Positions 18,955 to 28,348 are shown, counted from the stretch's first letter. The stretch is 64,000 nt of DNA from Alteromonas sp. ALT199 (GCF_018619335.1 NZ_JAHHDX010000084.1:1-64000); one strand, 5' to 3'. A program made the numbers and translations. Notes: generated from the letters alone by a model not told the origin.

Positions 18955-20022
18955 ATGAAATTATTGTATGGTGTGCAAGGCACCGGTAACGGACATATTG
19001 CCCGAGCCCGAATTATGGCGGCTGCATTAGCCGAACGAGACGATGTTAACGTAGACTTTGTTTTTACCGGTCGTGCCCCCGAAAAATATTTTGATATGGA
19101 AGTGTTCAAAGATTACCGAACATACAAAGGGCTAAGCTTTATTACTAAAAGCGGGCGCGTAGACAAATGGTCTACCGTTAAAGACGCCAACCTTCGTCAG
19201 CTTAATAAAGATATAAAAGCATTCGATACCAGCGGTTACGATTTGCTGGTTAACGACTTCGAACCCGTAACGGCCTGGGCTGCGAAAAAACAGGGGCTAC
19301 CTTCTATTTCTATCAGCCACCAAGCGGCGTTCACGTACAACGTGCCCAAAAGTGGCAATACTATTTTTGATAGTTTGTTAATGAAGCTGTTTGCGCCTAC
19401 CGATCTTCAGTTAGGTGTACACTGGTATCATTTTAATCAACCTATCATTCCGCCTTTCGTTGCAGAAAAGCCTTTGATATCGTCGGGTAACGGCCACGTT
19501 TTAGTTTATTTACCGTTTGAAGATGTAGAAGATATCCAACAAATGCTTGAGCCACTAAGCGATCAAGTATTCGAATGCTTCCATCCAAACATCGACGAAG
19601 CGAAAGAAATGGGTCATATCCATTGGCACCCAACCTCTAAAAAGCACTTTCAAAAAGCGCTACAACATGCCAGTGGCGTAATTGCTAATGGCGGCTTTGA
19701 GCTATCGAGCGAAGCACTTCAACTAGGCAAAAAGCTACTCATTAAGCCGTTACACGGGCAGTTTGAGCAGCTATCCAATGTGTTAACCCTCAACAAATTG
19801 GATTTATGCCAGACCCTGTTTCAACTTGATACCGATATAGTGGAAGAATGGCTTGAGGCGCCTGAAAACGAAGCTATTGCCTTCCCAGATAACCCAAACA
19901 TCCTTATTGACTGGCTTAAAAATAAAGACTTTTCTGATACCAAAAGCCTGTGCGATACGCTTTGGAAAAACGTTCAATACGGCGATAAAACACAAGAACG
20001 ATTATTGGCTCTTGCAATTTAA
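18955..20022 (+). CDS. Glycosyltransferase, MJ1255/VC2487 family
   Basis: The 355-residue GT-B-type protein has the N-terminal loop YGVQGTGNGHIARA, characteristic of the MJ1255/VC2487 family and of related UDP-sugar transferases. The C-terminal donor-binding part has VIANGGFELSSEAL and KPLHGQFEQLSN. It has no membrane helices or signal peptide and is probably cytosolic or peripheral. It is tightly coupled to the PAP2 gene upstream. The acceptor and donor are not known. Confidence 0.85.
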   Translation: MKLLYGVQGTGNGHIARARIMAAALAERDDVNVDFVFTGRAPEKYFDMEVFKDYRTYKGLSFITKSGRVDKWSTVKDANLRQLNKDIKAFDTSGYDLLVNDFEPVTAWAAKKQGLPSISISHQAAFTYNVPKSGNTIFDSLLMKLFAPTDLQLGVHWYHFNQPIIPPFVAEKPLISSGNGHVLVYLPFEDVEDIQQMLEPLSDQVFECFHPNIDEAKEMGHIHWHPTSKKHFQKALQHASGVIANGGFELSSEALQLGKKLLIKPLHGQFEQLSNVLTLNKLDLCQTLFQLDTDIVEEWLEAPENEAIAFPDNPNILIDWLKNKDFSDTKSLCDTLWKNVQYGDKTQERLLALAI

Positions 20023-20073
20023 CACCGCAATGCGATGATAGCGGCATTTGTCGTATTCTTTGCGGGATTTTTC

Positions 20074-20271
20074 GTGCTTAAAAAGTCAGTTGTTTTCTTG
20101 TTAACGTTCACAGCATTATGTGGCTGTGGTTATAAAGGGGCGCTCTATATTCCTGACGCGCCTGCACAAAACACCTCTACTGAACCAACGTCTTCTGAAA
20201 ATGCAGAAGTCGATGCTTCGACAAGTGCCAATACCCCATTCCCCGCAACTACTTCTGGAGAGCTGAACTAG
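20074..20271 (+). CDS. lptM: LptM-like lipoprotein (YifL family)
   Basis: The small lipoprotein has the family core LCGCGYKGALYIPD: lipobox L-C-G-C followed by the conserved GxKGxLYxP motif of LptM, which helps mature the LPS translocon LptDE at the outer membrane. I choose the GTG at 20074, with GGGA 6 bases upstream, because it puts two lysines directly before the hydrophobic stretch; an ATG at 20035 would add 13 hydrophobic residues. The C-terminal part is low-complexity Ser/Thr/Ala/Pro. Its TAG shares its last base with the lysA GTG. In E. coli lptM also precedes dapF. Confidence 0.85.
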   Translation: MLKKSVVFLLTFTALCGCGYKGALYIPDAPAQNTSTEPTSSENAEVDASTSANTPFPATTSGELN

Positions 20272-21521
20272 TGGATTTTTTCGCCTACAGCCAAGGTCAG
20301 CTGCACGCTGAACAAGTGGCTGTTTCTGATATTGCAGCCCAGCACGGAACGCCGGTTTATATTTACTCACGCGCTACGTTAGAGCGTCATTGGCATGCAT
20401 TTAATGACGCAATTGGCGAACACCCTCACCTTGTGTGTTATGCAGTAAAAGCTAACTCAAACATTGGTGTGTTAAGTGTTTTAGCGAAGTTAGGCTCAGG
20501 CTTTGACATCGTTTCAGCGGGAGAACTCGCCCGTGTAATCGAAGCCGGTGGTGACGCCAGCAAAGTAGTATTTTCAGGCGTAGGCAAAAAACACGACGAG
20601 ATTCGCTATGCGCTAGAACAAGGCATAATGTGTTTTAACGTAGAATCAGAGCCAGAGCTTCACCGCATCAATCAAGTTGCTGGTGAAATGGGCGTGAAAG
20701 CGCCTATATCACTGCGTATAAACCCTGATGTGGACGCCAAAACTCACCCATATATTTCTACGGGTTTGAAGGCCAACAAATTTGGGATTGCTCGTGAACG
20801 CGCGCTTGCTACCTATGAGTTAGCTGCATCTCTCCCTCATTTAAATGTGGTTGGCATGGACTGTCACATCGGCTCACAGCTTACCGAAATTGGACCTTTT
20901 GTTGATGCATTAGAGCGCCTACTTCTGCTAATTGATGAACTGGCTGAGCGCAACATTATTATTGAGCACTTAGATGTAGGTGGTGGTCTTGGTGTAACTT
21001 ATAACGACGAGCAACCGCCTCATCCTAAAGCCTACGCGCAAGCCATGGCTGAAAAAATGGTAGGTCGTGAAAACCTTAAGCTTATCCTTGAACCAGGTCG
21101 TGCTATTGCAGCTAACGCGGGTATTCTGGTCACTGAAGTTGAATTTATCAAAGAAGGTGAAGAGAAGAGCTTTGCCATTGTCGATGCCGCAATGAACGAT
21201 TTATTACGCCCTGCCCTTTACTCTGCATGGCAAAATATTATTCCTGTGAAAGAAGGAAGCACGGCAACGGCTAGCACCTATGACGTTGTAGGGCCTGTAT
21301 GCGAAACCGGTGATTTTATAGGAAAAGATCGTGAATTAGCTATTGAGCCAACCGACTTACTTGCGGTTCGAAGCGCTGGTGCCTATGGTTTTGTAATGGC
21401 GTCAAACTACAATAGCCGCTGTCGCCCAGCGGAAATTATGGTAGACGGCGATAAGGCAATTGTGGTTCGCGAAAGAGAAAAACAAAAAGATCTCTGGCAA
21501 GGTGAGTACAAACTTCCGTAA
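20271..21521 (+). CDS. lysA: Diaminopimelate decarboxylase
   Basis: The 416-residue PLP enzyme, a fold-III alanine-racemase-like barrel, converts meso-DAP to L-lysine. The PLP lysine lies in CYAVKANSN. Also visible are GSGFDIVSAGEL, the HIGSQ segment, the LDVGGGLG phosphate-binding loop, EPGRAI, and the second-domain GPVCETGDF with the catalytic Cys. The start GTG overlaps the lptM stop by one base. The usual E. coli lptM-dapF order has lysA inserted here, putting both meso-DAP enzymes side by side. Confidence 0.96.
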   Translation: MDFFAYSQGQLHAEQVAVSDIAAQHGTPVYIYSRATLERHWHAFNDAIGEHPHLVCYAVKANSNIGVLSVLAKLGSGFDIVSAGELARVIEAGGDASKVVFSGVGKKHDEIRYALEQGIMCFNVESEPELHRINQVAGEMGVKAPISLRINPDVDAKTHPYISTGLKANKFGIARERALATYELAASLPHLNVVGMDCHIGSQLTEIGPFVDALERLLLLIDELAERNIIIEHLDVGGGLGVTYNDEQPPHPKAYAQAMAEKMVGRENLKLILEPGRAIAANAGILVTEVEFIKEGEEKSFAIVDAAMNDLLRPALYSAWQNIIPVKEGSTATASTYDVVGPVCETGDFIGKDRELAIEPTDLLAVRSAGAYGFVMASNYNSRCRPAEIMVDGDKAIVVREREKQKDLWQGEYKLP

Positions 21522-21556
21522 ACTAGAGACAAACTAACAAGATAGATGCGCGTTTA

Positions 21557-22387
21557 ATGCAGGTTCAATTTTCTAAAATGCACGGCTTGGGTAACGATTT
21601 CATGGTTATTGATAACGTTACTCAAAACGTCTTTTTCTCTAAAGAGAAAATTCAGCAATTAGCTAACCGAAACTTCGGTATTGGCTTCGACCAGCTGTTG
21701 ATGGTAGAACCGCCATACGACCCTGAACAAGATTTCCACTATCGCATCTTCAATGCAGACGGCTCAGAGGTAGAACAATGCGGCAATGGCGCGCGCTGTT
21801 TCGCACGCTTTGTTAAGCAAAAAGGCCTTATTAACCGCAACAAGATAGTGGTAAGCACCAAAGCAGGAAAAATGGTGCTTTACCTAGAAAAAGACGGGCA
21901 AGTAACCGTTAACATGGGCAAGCCTGAATTCGAACCTGCGAATATTCCGCTTACAGCCAACAAGCAAGAGAATACATATATTTTGCGTGTGGGCGAACGC
22001 ACCTTATTTATTGGGTCAGCATCTATGGGCAACCCCCATTGCGTAATGGAAGTTGACGACGTAAATACGGCCAATGTAGCCGAAATTGGTCCGCTTGTTG
22101 AAAAGCACGAGCGCTTTCCCGAAGGTGTAAACGTGGGCTTTATGCAGATAATTAACGAGTCGCATATCAAACTTCGGGTATTTGAGCGTGGTTCAGGTGA
22201 AACCCTGGCCTGCGGCAGTGGTGCATGTGCAGCAGTTGCAATTGGTCAAATACAGGGTAAATTAAGCAAAGACGTACGGGTAGATTTGCCTGGAGGCAGT
22301 TTACGTATACGCTGGCCAGGCCCAGATAACGTGTTAAAAATGACAGGGCCTGCCGAACATGTATATGACGGACATATAAATTTATGA
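21557..22387 (+). CDS. dapF: Diaminopimelate epimerase
   Basis: The 276-residue racemase interconverts LL- and meso-diaminopimelate for lysine and peptidoglycan synthesis. The two catalytic cysteines are present in [10 protein letters not shown] and in ACGSGACA. The N-terminus [14 protein letters not shown] is the family signature. Its end overlaps the ATG of the DUF484 gene by 4 bases (ATGA), showing translational coupling as in E. coli dapF-yigA. Confidence 0.97.
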   Translation: MQVQFSKMHGLGNDFMVIDNVTQNVFFSKEKIQQLANRNFGIGFDQLLMVEPPYDPEQDFHYRIFNADGSEVEQCGNGARCFARFVKQKGLINRNKIVVSTKAGKMVLYLEKDGQVTVNMGKPEFEPANIPLTANKQENTYILRVGERTLFIGSASMGNPHCVMEVDDVNTANVAEIGPLVEKHERFPEGVNVGFMQIINESHIKLRVFERGSGETLACGSGACAAVAIGQIQGKLSKDVRVDLPGGSLRIRWPGPDNVLKMTGPAEHVYDGHINL

Positions 22388-23079
22388 GCGAAGTATCAGG
22401 GCAATCTAACGCCACGCAATTAATTGAGCCATTTAACGACACAACGGAATTGTCGAGTGCTGATGTGCGCGCGTTCTTATTACAAAACCCTGAGTTCTTT
22501 GCCGAGCATGCCGACCTTCTCGAAAAAATCAAGCTTCCCCATGACCACAAAGGCAGTGTTTCACTTGTAGAAATTCAAAGTGATCAGCTAAGACAAAAAG
22601 TCAGGCAGCTTAATTACAAGCTCAATCAGCTAGTCACTATCGCAAAGCAAAACGAGAAAATTTATCGCGTTTATACCGACTTAAACGTACAGCTACTGCG
22701 CTGTGAAAGCGTAGCCGAAGTGCAGTTTACGCTAGAAGATGTGCTGCAAGAGCGTTTGCAGTTGTCTGCCGCGGTGATCAAAAGCTTTAAAGGCCCCCAC
22801 GCCATTCCTGAATTGCAACAACGATTGTTCACGGAAAAGCGCTTTAAAAATACCAACTTCTTCTTTGGGCGTTTGTCACAGCACGAACGTCAACTTCTTT
22901 TCGGAGAAAGCCCGGCAGAGTCTGTAGCGTTAATGCTGCTTGGTGATAACCGTGAATTAGGTATTTTGGGTATTAGCAGCAGCGATGCTAGTCATTTTAC
23001 GCCAGATATGGATACGCTTTTGCTACAACAGCTTCAGCAAGTTCTAAATATTATCTTGCCTGAAATGATGGGATATTAA
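22384..23079 (+). CDS. yigA: DUF484-family protein YigA
   Basis: The 231-residue cytosolic protein of the DUF484 family has N-terminal [29 protein letters not shown], the hallmark of the family, then a coiled-coil helix ([20 protein letters not shown]) and a GAF-like C-terminal half. The biochemical role is unknown. It lies between dapF and xerC in most gammaproteobacteria, and this exact place is conserved here, overlapping dapF and 5 bases from xerC. Confidence 0.92.
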   Translation: MSEVSGQSNATQLIEPFNDTTELSSADVRAFLLQNPEFFAEHADLLEKIKLPHDHKGSVSLVEIQSDQLRQKVRQLNYKLNQLVTIAKQNEKIYRVYTDLNVQLLRCESVAEVQFTLEDVLQERLQLSAAVIKSFKGPHAIPELQQRLFTEKRFKNTNFFFGRLSQHERQLLFGESPAESVALMLLGDNRELGILGISSSDASHFTPDMDTLLLQQLQQVLNIILPEMMGY

Positions 23080-23084
23080 GTGCT

Positions 23085-24005
23085 GTGTCTACGGACGCCT
23101 TAGTCAGCGAACCTTGCCAGCAATGGCTCGATAAATTTCTACTTCATTTGCAGGTAGAGCGCGGTTTATCCCTACACACCATCAAAAATTACCAGCGCCA
23201 GCTAACCGAAGTGGCAAAGCTACTTGGGCTTTACGAATGGTCTGGGCTCACGCCAAGCGATATTAAGCGCGTTATGGCCGACGACAAGATGTCTGGGCAC
23301 AGCCCACGCAGTATTGCGCTTAGGCTATCGGCACTAAGAACCTTCTGCCAATACCTTATTGACCACCAGCAGCTATTCAGCAACCCTGTTGAGGGCATCC
23401 AAGCCCCGAAACAGGGAAAGCCATTACCTAAGCAGCTTAGCGTGGATGAGATGCAGCAGTTGCTTAATGCCTCGCCTCGAAGCAGTGACGATGATGAAGG
23501 CATGCAGTTAAGAGATGTGGCCATGTTTGAGCTACTTTATGGCTGTGGTCTGCGCTTAAGCGAACTTACCGGTCTTAATTTGGCCGACTGTTTAAAAGAC
23601 GGCACAGTAAAGGTAATGGGTAAAGGGAGTAAGCAACGTATACTGCCACTAGGGCGGCACGCGCAAAAAGCACTTAACGCCTGGTTAAAAGTACGCCCCG
23701 CCTATGCATCGCCCTATGAAAGTGCAGTATTTGTCAGTAAGCGTAAAACCCGTATCTCGAATAGGCAAGTCGCAAATCGTTTGAACAAAATGGCGCAAGA
23801 ACAGTCTCTATCGCAAAAAGTAAGCCCTCACAAACTGCGCCATTCTTTCGCTACCCACGTATTAGAATCCAGTGGCGATTTACGTGCGGTTCAAGAGTTG
23901 TTAGGTCACGCTAACTTATCGACAACACAAGTTTATACTCATCTCGACTTCCAGCATCTCGCCAACGTATATGATGCCGCTCATCCGCGGGCGCACAAGA
24001 AATAA
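23085..24005 (+). CDS. xerC: Tyrosine recombinase XerC
   Basis: The 306-residue recombinase, with XerD, resolves chromosome dimers at dif under FtsK control. It has the N-terminal SAM-like domain (LQVERGLSLHTIKNYQRQL) and catalytic residues in GCGLRLSEL (Arg), GKGSKQR (Lys), HKLRHSFATH (His, Arg), LLGHANLSTT (His) and QVYTHL (Tyr nucleophile). The GTG at 23085 is the only start that fits both length and family N-terminus. Position after DUF484 is the conserved one. Confidence 0.96.
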   Translation: MSTDALVSEPCQQWLDKFLLHLQVERGLSLHTIKNYQRQLTEVAKLLGLYEWSGLTPSDIKRVMADDKMSGHSPRSIALRLSALRTFCQYLIDHQQLFSNPVEGIQAPKQGKPLPKQLSVDEMQQLLNASPRSSDDDEGMQLRDVAMFELLYGCGLRLSELTGLNLADCLKDGTVKVMGKGSKQRILPLGRHAQKALNAWLKVRPAYASPYESAVFVSKRKTRISNRQVANRLNKMAQEQSLSQKVSPHKLRHSFATHVLESSGDLRAVQELLGHANLSTTQVYTHLDFQHLANVYDAAHPRAHKK

Positions 24006-24025
24006 AGCTAACCTAAGGTTTCTCC

Positions 24026-24766
24026 ATGCAGTTTTTCAGGTCTATTAACAAAGTTGAGGCAATGACCTTCGACCTTGACGACACCCTTTACAATAACGAA
24101 CCTATTATTCGACGGGCCGAAGAAGCCCTTCAAGCGCACATTGCTAAGCACCATAAGTCAGCCGCCGCGTTGTCGGCAAACGACTGGCTTGCACTTAAGC
24201 GAGCTGCCATAAAAAAGGATCTGCGCTTAGCCTCTGACATGGGACAGCTTAGACGTGTAGTGCTTACCGCAGCACTGTCTAATACGGCTCCCGAAAAGTT
24301 AAAAACTGACCTGACTAACAGCGGTGAGCTTAGTGGTGCGGTAGAGGCTTGCTTTAACTGCTTTTACAATGCAAGAAGTAACTTCGAGCTCGCTGACGAT
24401 GTGCACGAAGCGTTGAAAGCTGTGAGCAGTAAGCTACCGCTTATTGGTATTACTAATGGTAACGTAAACGCACAAAAGGTAGGTATTGATGGCTACTTTG
24501 AAACCATTTATCACGCCAGCACATCACGCCCTATGAAGCCGGCCCGCGACATGTTTGATGAAGCCGCAGCACGTTTACAAATTGCACCGAAACACATTCT
24601 TCATGTAGGCGATAACATCATTAAAGATGTTCAAGGGGCAATTAACGCTGGCTACCAGGCAGCATGGTTTGCCTGTAACAGACCTATGAAACTAGCCAAC
24701 GAGCCTGTAAGCGTGCTTCCCCACATCGCACTAGACAACCTCAACGAATTAACCCACTTCCTATGA
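24026..24766 (+). CDS. yigB: HAD phosphatase YigB
   Basis: The 246-residue HAD hydrolase has motif I TFDLDDTLYNN, motif II GITNGN, the motif III Lys in SRPMKPARDMF and motif IV HVGDNIIKDVQGA. YigB of E. coli dephosphorylates the pyrimidine intermediate of riboflavin synthesis and FMN. The genomic position after xerC is the same. A REP-like repeat begins 5 bases after the stop, separating it from cysE on the other strand. Confidence 0.93.
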   Translation: MQFFRSINKVEAMTFDLDDTLYNNEPIIRRAEEALQAHIAKHHKSAAALSANDWLALKRAAIKKDLRLASDMGQLRRVVLTAALSNTAPEKLKTDLTNSGELSGAVEACFNCFYNARSNFELADDVHEALKAVSSKLPLIGITNGNVNAQKVGIDGYFETIYHASTSRPMKPARDMFDEAAARLQIAPKHILHVGDNIIKDVQGAINAGYQAAWFACNRPMKLANEPVSVLPHIALDNLNELTHFL

Positions 24767-24771
24767 ATAAA

Positions 24772-24860
24772 GGGGTCAGAGTACTTTAATAGCTTAAATG
24801 TGGGGTCAGAGTACTTTTAACTTTTACGAAGTATAAAAAGGGGAAGGTACTCTGACCCCA
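24772..24860. repeat. REP-like palindromic repeat cluster
   Basis: The core GGGGTCAGAGTAC occurs twice in direct orientation (24772-24784, 24802-24814) and once inverted (24847-24859). The second and inverted copies form a perfect 14-bp stem around a 32-base loop. GGGGTCAGAGTAC-type motifs are, to my knowledge, widely dispersed in Alteromonadales and related genomes, often near REP-associated transposases; none is encoded here. It sits between convergent yigB and cysE and could serve as a terminator for both. Confidence 0.8.
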
Positions 24861-24864
24861 TATC

Positions 24865-25668
24865 TTAGTTGTCTTCTAGGACGTTTTGGCGCATGGATTC
24901 GCAGGGGCTTTGACAAACTGGTCTCCCAACCACTTTGGCTGGAACGCCCACCACGGTCACGTGGGCTGGAACACTGTTAAGTACTACGCTGCCAGCGCCA
25001 ACTTTTGAGCCTTCACCTATCTCGATATTTCCTAAAATCTTAGCGCCTGCGCCAATTAACACACCTTGGCGTATTTTAGGGTGGCGATCGCCCGACTCAT
25101 TACCCGTACCGCCAAGGGTAACACTTTGCAAAATAGACACGTTATCTTCCACAACTGCTGTCTCACCCACCACAATACCGGTAGCATGGTCAAACATAAC
25201 GCCCTTACCAATGCGCGCTGCTGGGTGGATGTCTACACCAAAGCTCGAAGAATTGCGACTTTGCAAAAACAGAGCTAACTGATGACGACCGTGAACCCAT
25301 AGGTAATGCGCCATACGGTGAACTTGTACTGCGTGGAAGCCTTTAAAATGAAGTAAAGGAGTAAGGTAATCATTTACTGCGGCATCGCGTGAATTAATCG
25401 CCATGATATCTGCAATGGCCGCTTCACTGATGCCTGGCTCTAACAGATAGGCTTCATCAAACACTTCACGAATAGCCAATGCTGGCATGACATCGTCAGC
25501 CATTTTATTTGACAAAATAAAGCTTAACGACGATTCGAAATTGTGATGCGCCAGTACACTGGCATGCACGTAGCTAGACAGTAAGGGCTCGTTTTTAGCA
25601 ACAACTTGCGCTTCTTGTTTTAGCGTCGACCAAAAATCGATAGGCGTAGATAGTGCGGTCATGAGCAT
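24865..25668 (-). CDS. cysE: Serine O-acetyltransferase
   Basis: The 267-residue enzyme acetylates L-serine with acetyl-CoA, the first step of cysteine synthesis. The N-terminal helical region (FWSTLKQEA...LSFILSNKMAD) is followed by the left-handed beta-helix of hexapeptide repeats, with catalytic residues in FGVDIHPAARIG and the MFDHATGIVVGETAVV segment. Length matches CysE (273). It is inserted between yigB and uvrD, which are adjacent in E. coli, and reads in the opposite direction. Confidence 0.96.
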   Translation of the reverse strand: MLMTALSTPIDFWSTLKQEAQVVAKNEPLLSSYVHASVLAHHNFESSLSFILSNKMADDVMPALAIREVFDEAYLLEPGISEAAIADIMAINSRDAAVNDYLTPLLHFKGFHAVQVHRMAHYLWVHGRHQLALFLQSRNSSSFGVDIHPAARIGKGVMFDHATGIVVGETAVVEDNVSILQSVTLGGTGNESGDRHPKIRQGVLIGAGAKILGNIEIGEGSKVGAGSVVLNSVPAHVTVVGVPAKVVGRPVCQSPCESMRQNVLEDN

Positions 25669-26058
25669 GTCCCGTTGGTGTAAAAGTCTCGTGTACTGGA
25701 AATTAGTTATACAGGCAATAACGCCAAGTATTCACTGTACAAGGTTGGAATACCAGTAAGCGTGGCAACCTTGAAAAATTAGATACAAGTGAAAGTTTAC
25801 CCGAGTTTAATGCGATTCAATACCGATGTGTTACCCCTCGAGCGCACAATTCGATCATTTTATCGAATTAATTCGTTATAGCTAATAACAGTTGTGAGTA
25901 ACTTCAAAAAAGGTTGTCTCTTTTTTATAGGCACACACTTTCGATCGCATTCGCAAAGCCATTATATAGAGTCGCCAAAGAATATTGCTAATAGATACCG
26001 TTAAACCTTGATACACAATCAGCAATAGCGTCTTAGGTCGAGCATCCGTAAAACTGGA
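25669..26058. other. Intergenic region upstream of cysE and uvrD
   Basis: About 390 bases without protein-like open frames between divergent cysE and uvrD. Apart from the inverted repeat at 25848-25869 and the LexA box at its uvrD end, I see an A-run/T-run pair at 25906-25926 but no clear sigma-70 promoter pair. Confidence 0.4.
25848..25869. repeat. 8-bp inverted repeat, possible operator
   Basis: AATTCGAT-CATTTT-ATCGAATT is a perfect palindrome with a 6-base spacer, 180 bases upstream of the cysE start. It could be a regulator site for cysE. No named consensus was recognised. Confidence 0.25.
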
Positions 26059-26074
26059 CTGTATAAATTAACAG
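26059..26074 (+). promoter_or_regulatory. LexA-binding SOS box of uvrD
   Basis: CTGTATAAATTAACAG fits the enterobacterial LexA consensus CTGT-N8-ACAG exactly, with an AT-rich centre. It lies 60 bases before the uvrD ATG, and TATAAA inside it could be the -10 element. E. coli uvrD is a known LexA target. Confidence 0.82.
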
Positions 26075-26134
26075 GCTGATGGCATAATAGCGTGCTGCTG
26101 AATGTGTAACAATATCAACTTACAGGTGCTAACT

Positions 26135-28306
26135 ATGGATGTATCTCGACTGCTAGACGAGCTTAACGACAAACAGCGTGAAGCAGTAGCAGCCCCATTA
26201 TCTAATGCTCTAGTATTAGCTGGTGCAGGTAGTGGTAAAACCCGTGTATTAGTGCATCGCATTGCGTGGTTGATGGAAGTCGAAAACATCGCACCTTTTT
26301 CTATTCTAGCGGTTACCTTTACCAATAAAGCAGCCAAAGAGATGCGCGGCCGTATAGAATCTTTAATGGGTCGCAGCCTACACAATATGTGGATTGGTAC
26401 CTTCCACGGGCTTGCACATCGCCTATTGCGTGCGCACCACGCTGAAGCTAATTTGCCTGAAAACTTTCAGATAATCGATTCTGACGATCAGTATCGTCTG
26501 ATTCGCCGCATTTTAAAAGCTATGAATTTAGATGAAAAACATTGGGCCCCTCGACAAATCCAGTGGTATATAAATGGTAATAAAGACGAAGGTCTGCGCC
26601 CTCAGCACATCGAGACCCACGGCGATCATATCCAAAAGACCATGCGTGAGGTCTATGCTGCATATCAAGACGCCTGCGATCGTTCAGGCTTGGTAGATTT
26701 TGCTGAGCTATTGCTGCGCGCTCATGAATTGTGGGCAAAGAACCCAGAAGTGTTAGCCCATTATCAACGCCGCTTCCGTGCTGTGTTAGTTGACGAGTTC
26801 CAAGATACCAACAACATCCAATATGCATGGCTTCGTATGCTATGCAGCGGCGACAATAATAACATTATGATTGTTGGCGACGACGACCAGTCTATTTACG
26901 GTTGGCGTGGCGCGAACGTAGATAATATTCAGCATTTCCTAAAGGACTTTAACGATCCTACCACCATTCGCCTTGAGCAGAATTACCGCTCTACTGGGAA
27001 TATTCTGAAAGCAGCGAACACGGTTATCGACAACAACACAGGCCGTTTAGGAAAAGAGCTTTGGACGGAAGATGCCCAGGGCGAGCTCATTTCTGTCTAT
27101 GCAGGTTTTAACGAACTCGACGAAGCGCGCTTTATTGTTTCAAAAATTAAAGACTGGCTCAATCAAGGTAATGCTCTTAGCGATACCGCTATTCTCTACA
27201 GAAATAATGCCCAGTCACGCGTATTGGAAGAAGCTTTATTACACGAAGGGTTGGCCTATCGCATTTACGGCGGTTTGCGCTTCTTCGAGCGTCAAGAAAT
27301 TAAAGATGCCCTTGGCTACATGCGCATGGTAAGCCACCCTCATGATGACGCAGCCTTCGAGCGTGTGGTAAACACCCCAAGCCGCGGTATTGGTGAGAAA
27401 ACCCTCTCGCAAGTACGAGACACTGCGCGCATGCATAACTGTTCGATGTGGCAGGCTAGCCAGCTGCTTATAAACGAAGGCGGCTTTAAAGGTCGTGCGT
27501 TGAACGCCATGCAAAGCTTCGTATTACTTATCACCGAGCTTGAGCAAGCCACATTAGACGAACCTCTTGACCAGCAAGCCGATAAAGCCATTCGCCAGTC
27601 TGGGCTTTACGCCATGTACCAAGCTGAGCGTGGAGAAAAGGCCCAAGCAAGATTAGAAAACTTAGAAGAACTGGTCAGTGCATGTAAAACCTTTATCGTA
27701 CCGGAAGAAGCTGAAGAAATGACGCCTCTGGCCGCCTTTTTGGCCCACGCCTCTCTTGAAGCGGGCGAAACCCAAGCAGACAAAGATCAAGATGCTGTAC
27801 AGATGATGACTATCCATACAGCCAAAGGCCTTGAGTTTCCATTGGTATTCTTAGCCGGCGTAGAAGAAGGTATGTTCCCAAGCCAAATGACCAACGACGA
27901 ACCAGGACGAATGGAAGAAGAGCGTAGGCTCTGCTATGTTGGAATGACACGCGCTATGCAAAAGTTGTATATCACTTATGCAGAAAGTCGTCGATTATAC
28001 GGTCAAGATAAGTATCATACGGCTTCGCGGTTTATTCGAGAGATGCCAGCAGATTGTGTGGAAGAAGTCAGGCTTAAGTCCACCATTTCGCGACCTATAC
28101 ATAATCGCTTTAGCCAAGCTACCTCTCACGCCAGTTTTGAAGAAACTGGTTTTAGTTTGGGTGAGCGCGTGGTGCATCGTAAGTTCGGCGAAGGCATTGT
28201 TCTTAACTACGAAGGCAGTGGTGAGCATGGTCGAGTACAAGTAAACTTCGACGAATTTGGCAGCAAATGGCTGGTACTTGCTTACGCAAAGCTGGAGAAA
28301 GCGTAA
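26135..28306 (+). CDS. uvrD: DNA helicase II UvrD
   Basis: The 723-residue superfamily-1 3'-5' helicase acts in nucleotide excision and mismatch repair. Motifs in order: Q motif LNDKQREAV, Walker A LAGAGSGKTR, Ia VTFTNKAAKEM, II VDEFQDTN, III GDDDQSIYGWRGA, IV LEQNYRST, V IHTAKGLEFPLVF and VI VGMTRAM. The tudor-like C-terminal tail (VVHRKFGEGIVLNYEG) is present. The start is ATG 26135 (MDVSRLLDELN), after AGGTG. The upstream frame start at 26102 lacks such a site. Expression is probably SOS-induced through the LexA box. Confidence 0.97.
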   Translation: MDVSRLLDELNDKQREAVAAPLSNALVLAGAGSGKTRVLVHRIAWLMEVENIAPFSILAVTFTNKAAKEMRGRIESLMGRSLHNMWIGTFHGLAHRLLRAHHAEANLPENFQIIDSDDQYRLIRRILKAMNLDEKHWAPRQIQWYINGNKDEGLRPQHIETHGDHIQKTMREVYAAYQDACDRSGLVDFAELLLRAHELWAKNPEVLAHYQRRFRAVLVDEFQDTNNIQYAWLRMLCSGDNNNIMIVGDDDQSIYGWRGANVDNIQHFLKDFNDPTTIRLEQNYRSTGNILKAANTVIDNNTGRLGKELWTEDAQGELISVYAGFNELDEARFIVSKIKDWLNQGNALSDTAILYRNNAQSRVLEEALLHEGLAYRIYGGLRFFERQEIKDALGYMRMVSHPHDDAAFERVVNTPSRGIGEKTLSQVRDTARMHNCSMWQASQLLINEGGFKGRALNAMQSFVLLITELEQATLDEPLDQQADKAIRQSGLYAMYQAERGEKAQARLENLEELVSACKTFIVPEEAEEMTPLAAFLAHASLEAGETQADKDQDAVQMMTIHTAKGLEFPLVFLAGVEEGMFPSQMTNDEPGRMEEERRLCYVGMTRAMQKLYITYAESRRLYGQDKYHTASRFIREMPADCVEEVRLKSTISRPIHNRFSQATSHASFEETGFSLGERVVHRKFGEGIVLNYEGSGEHGRVQVNFDEFGSKWLVLAYAKLEKA

Positions 28307-28348
28307 CATCATTAATTGGCAAGGTAGCCTTAAACTAAGTTGAAATGT

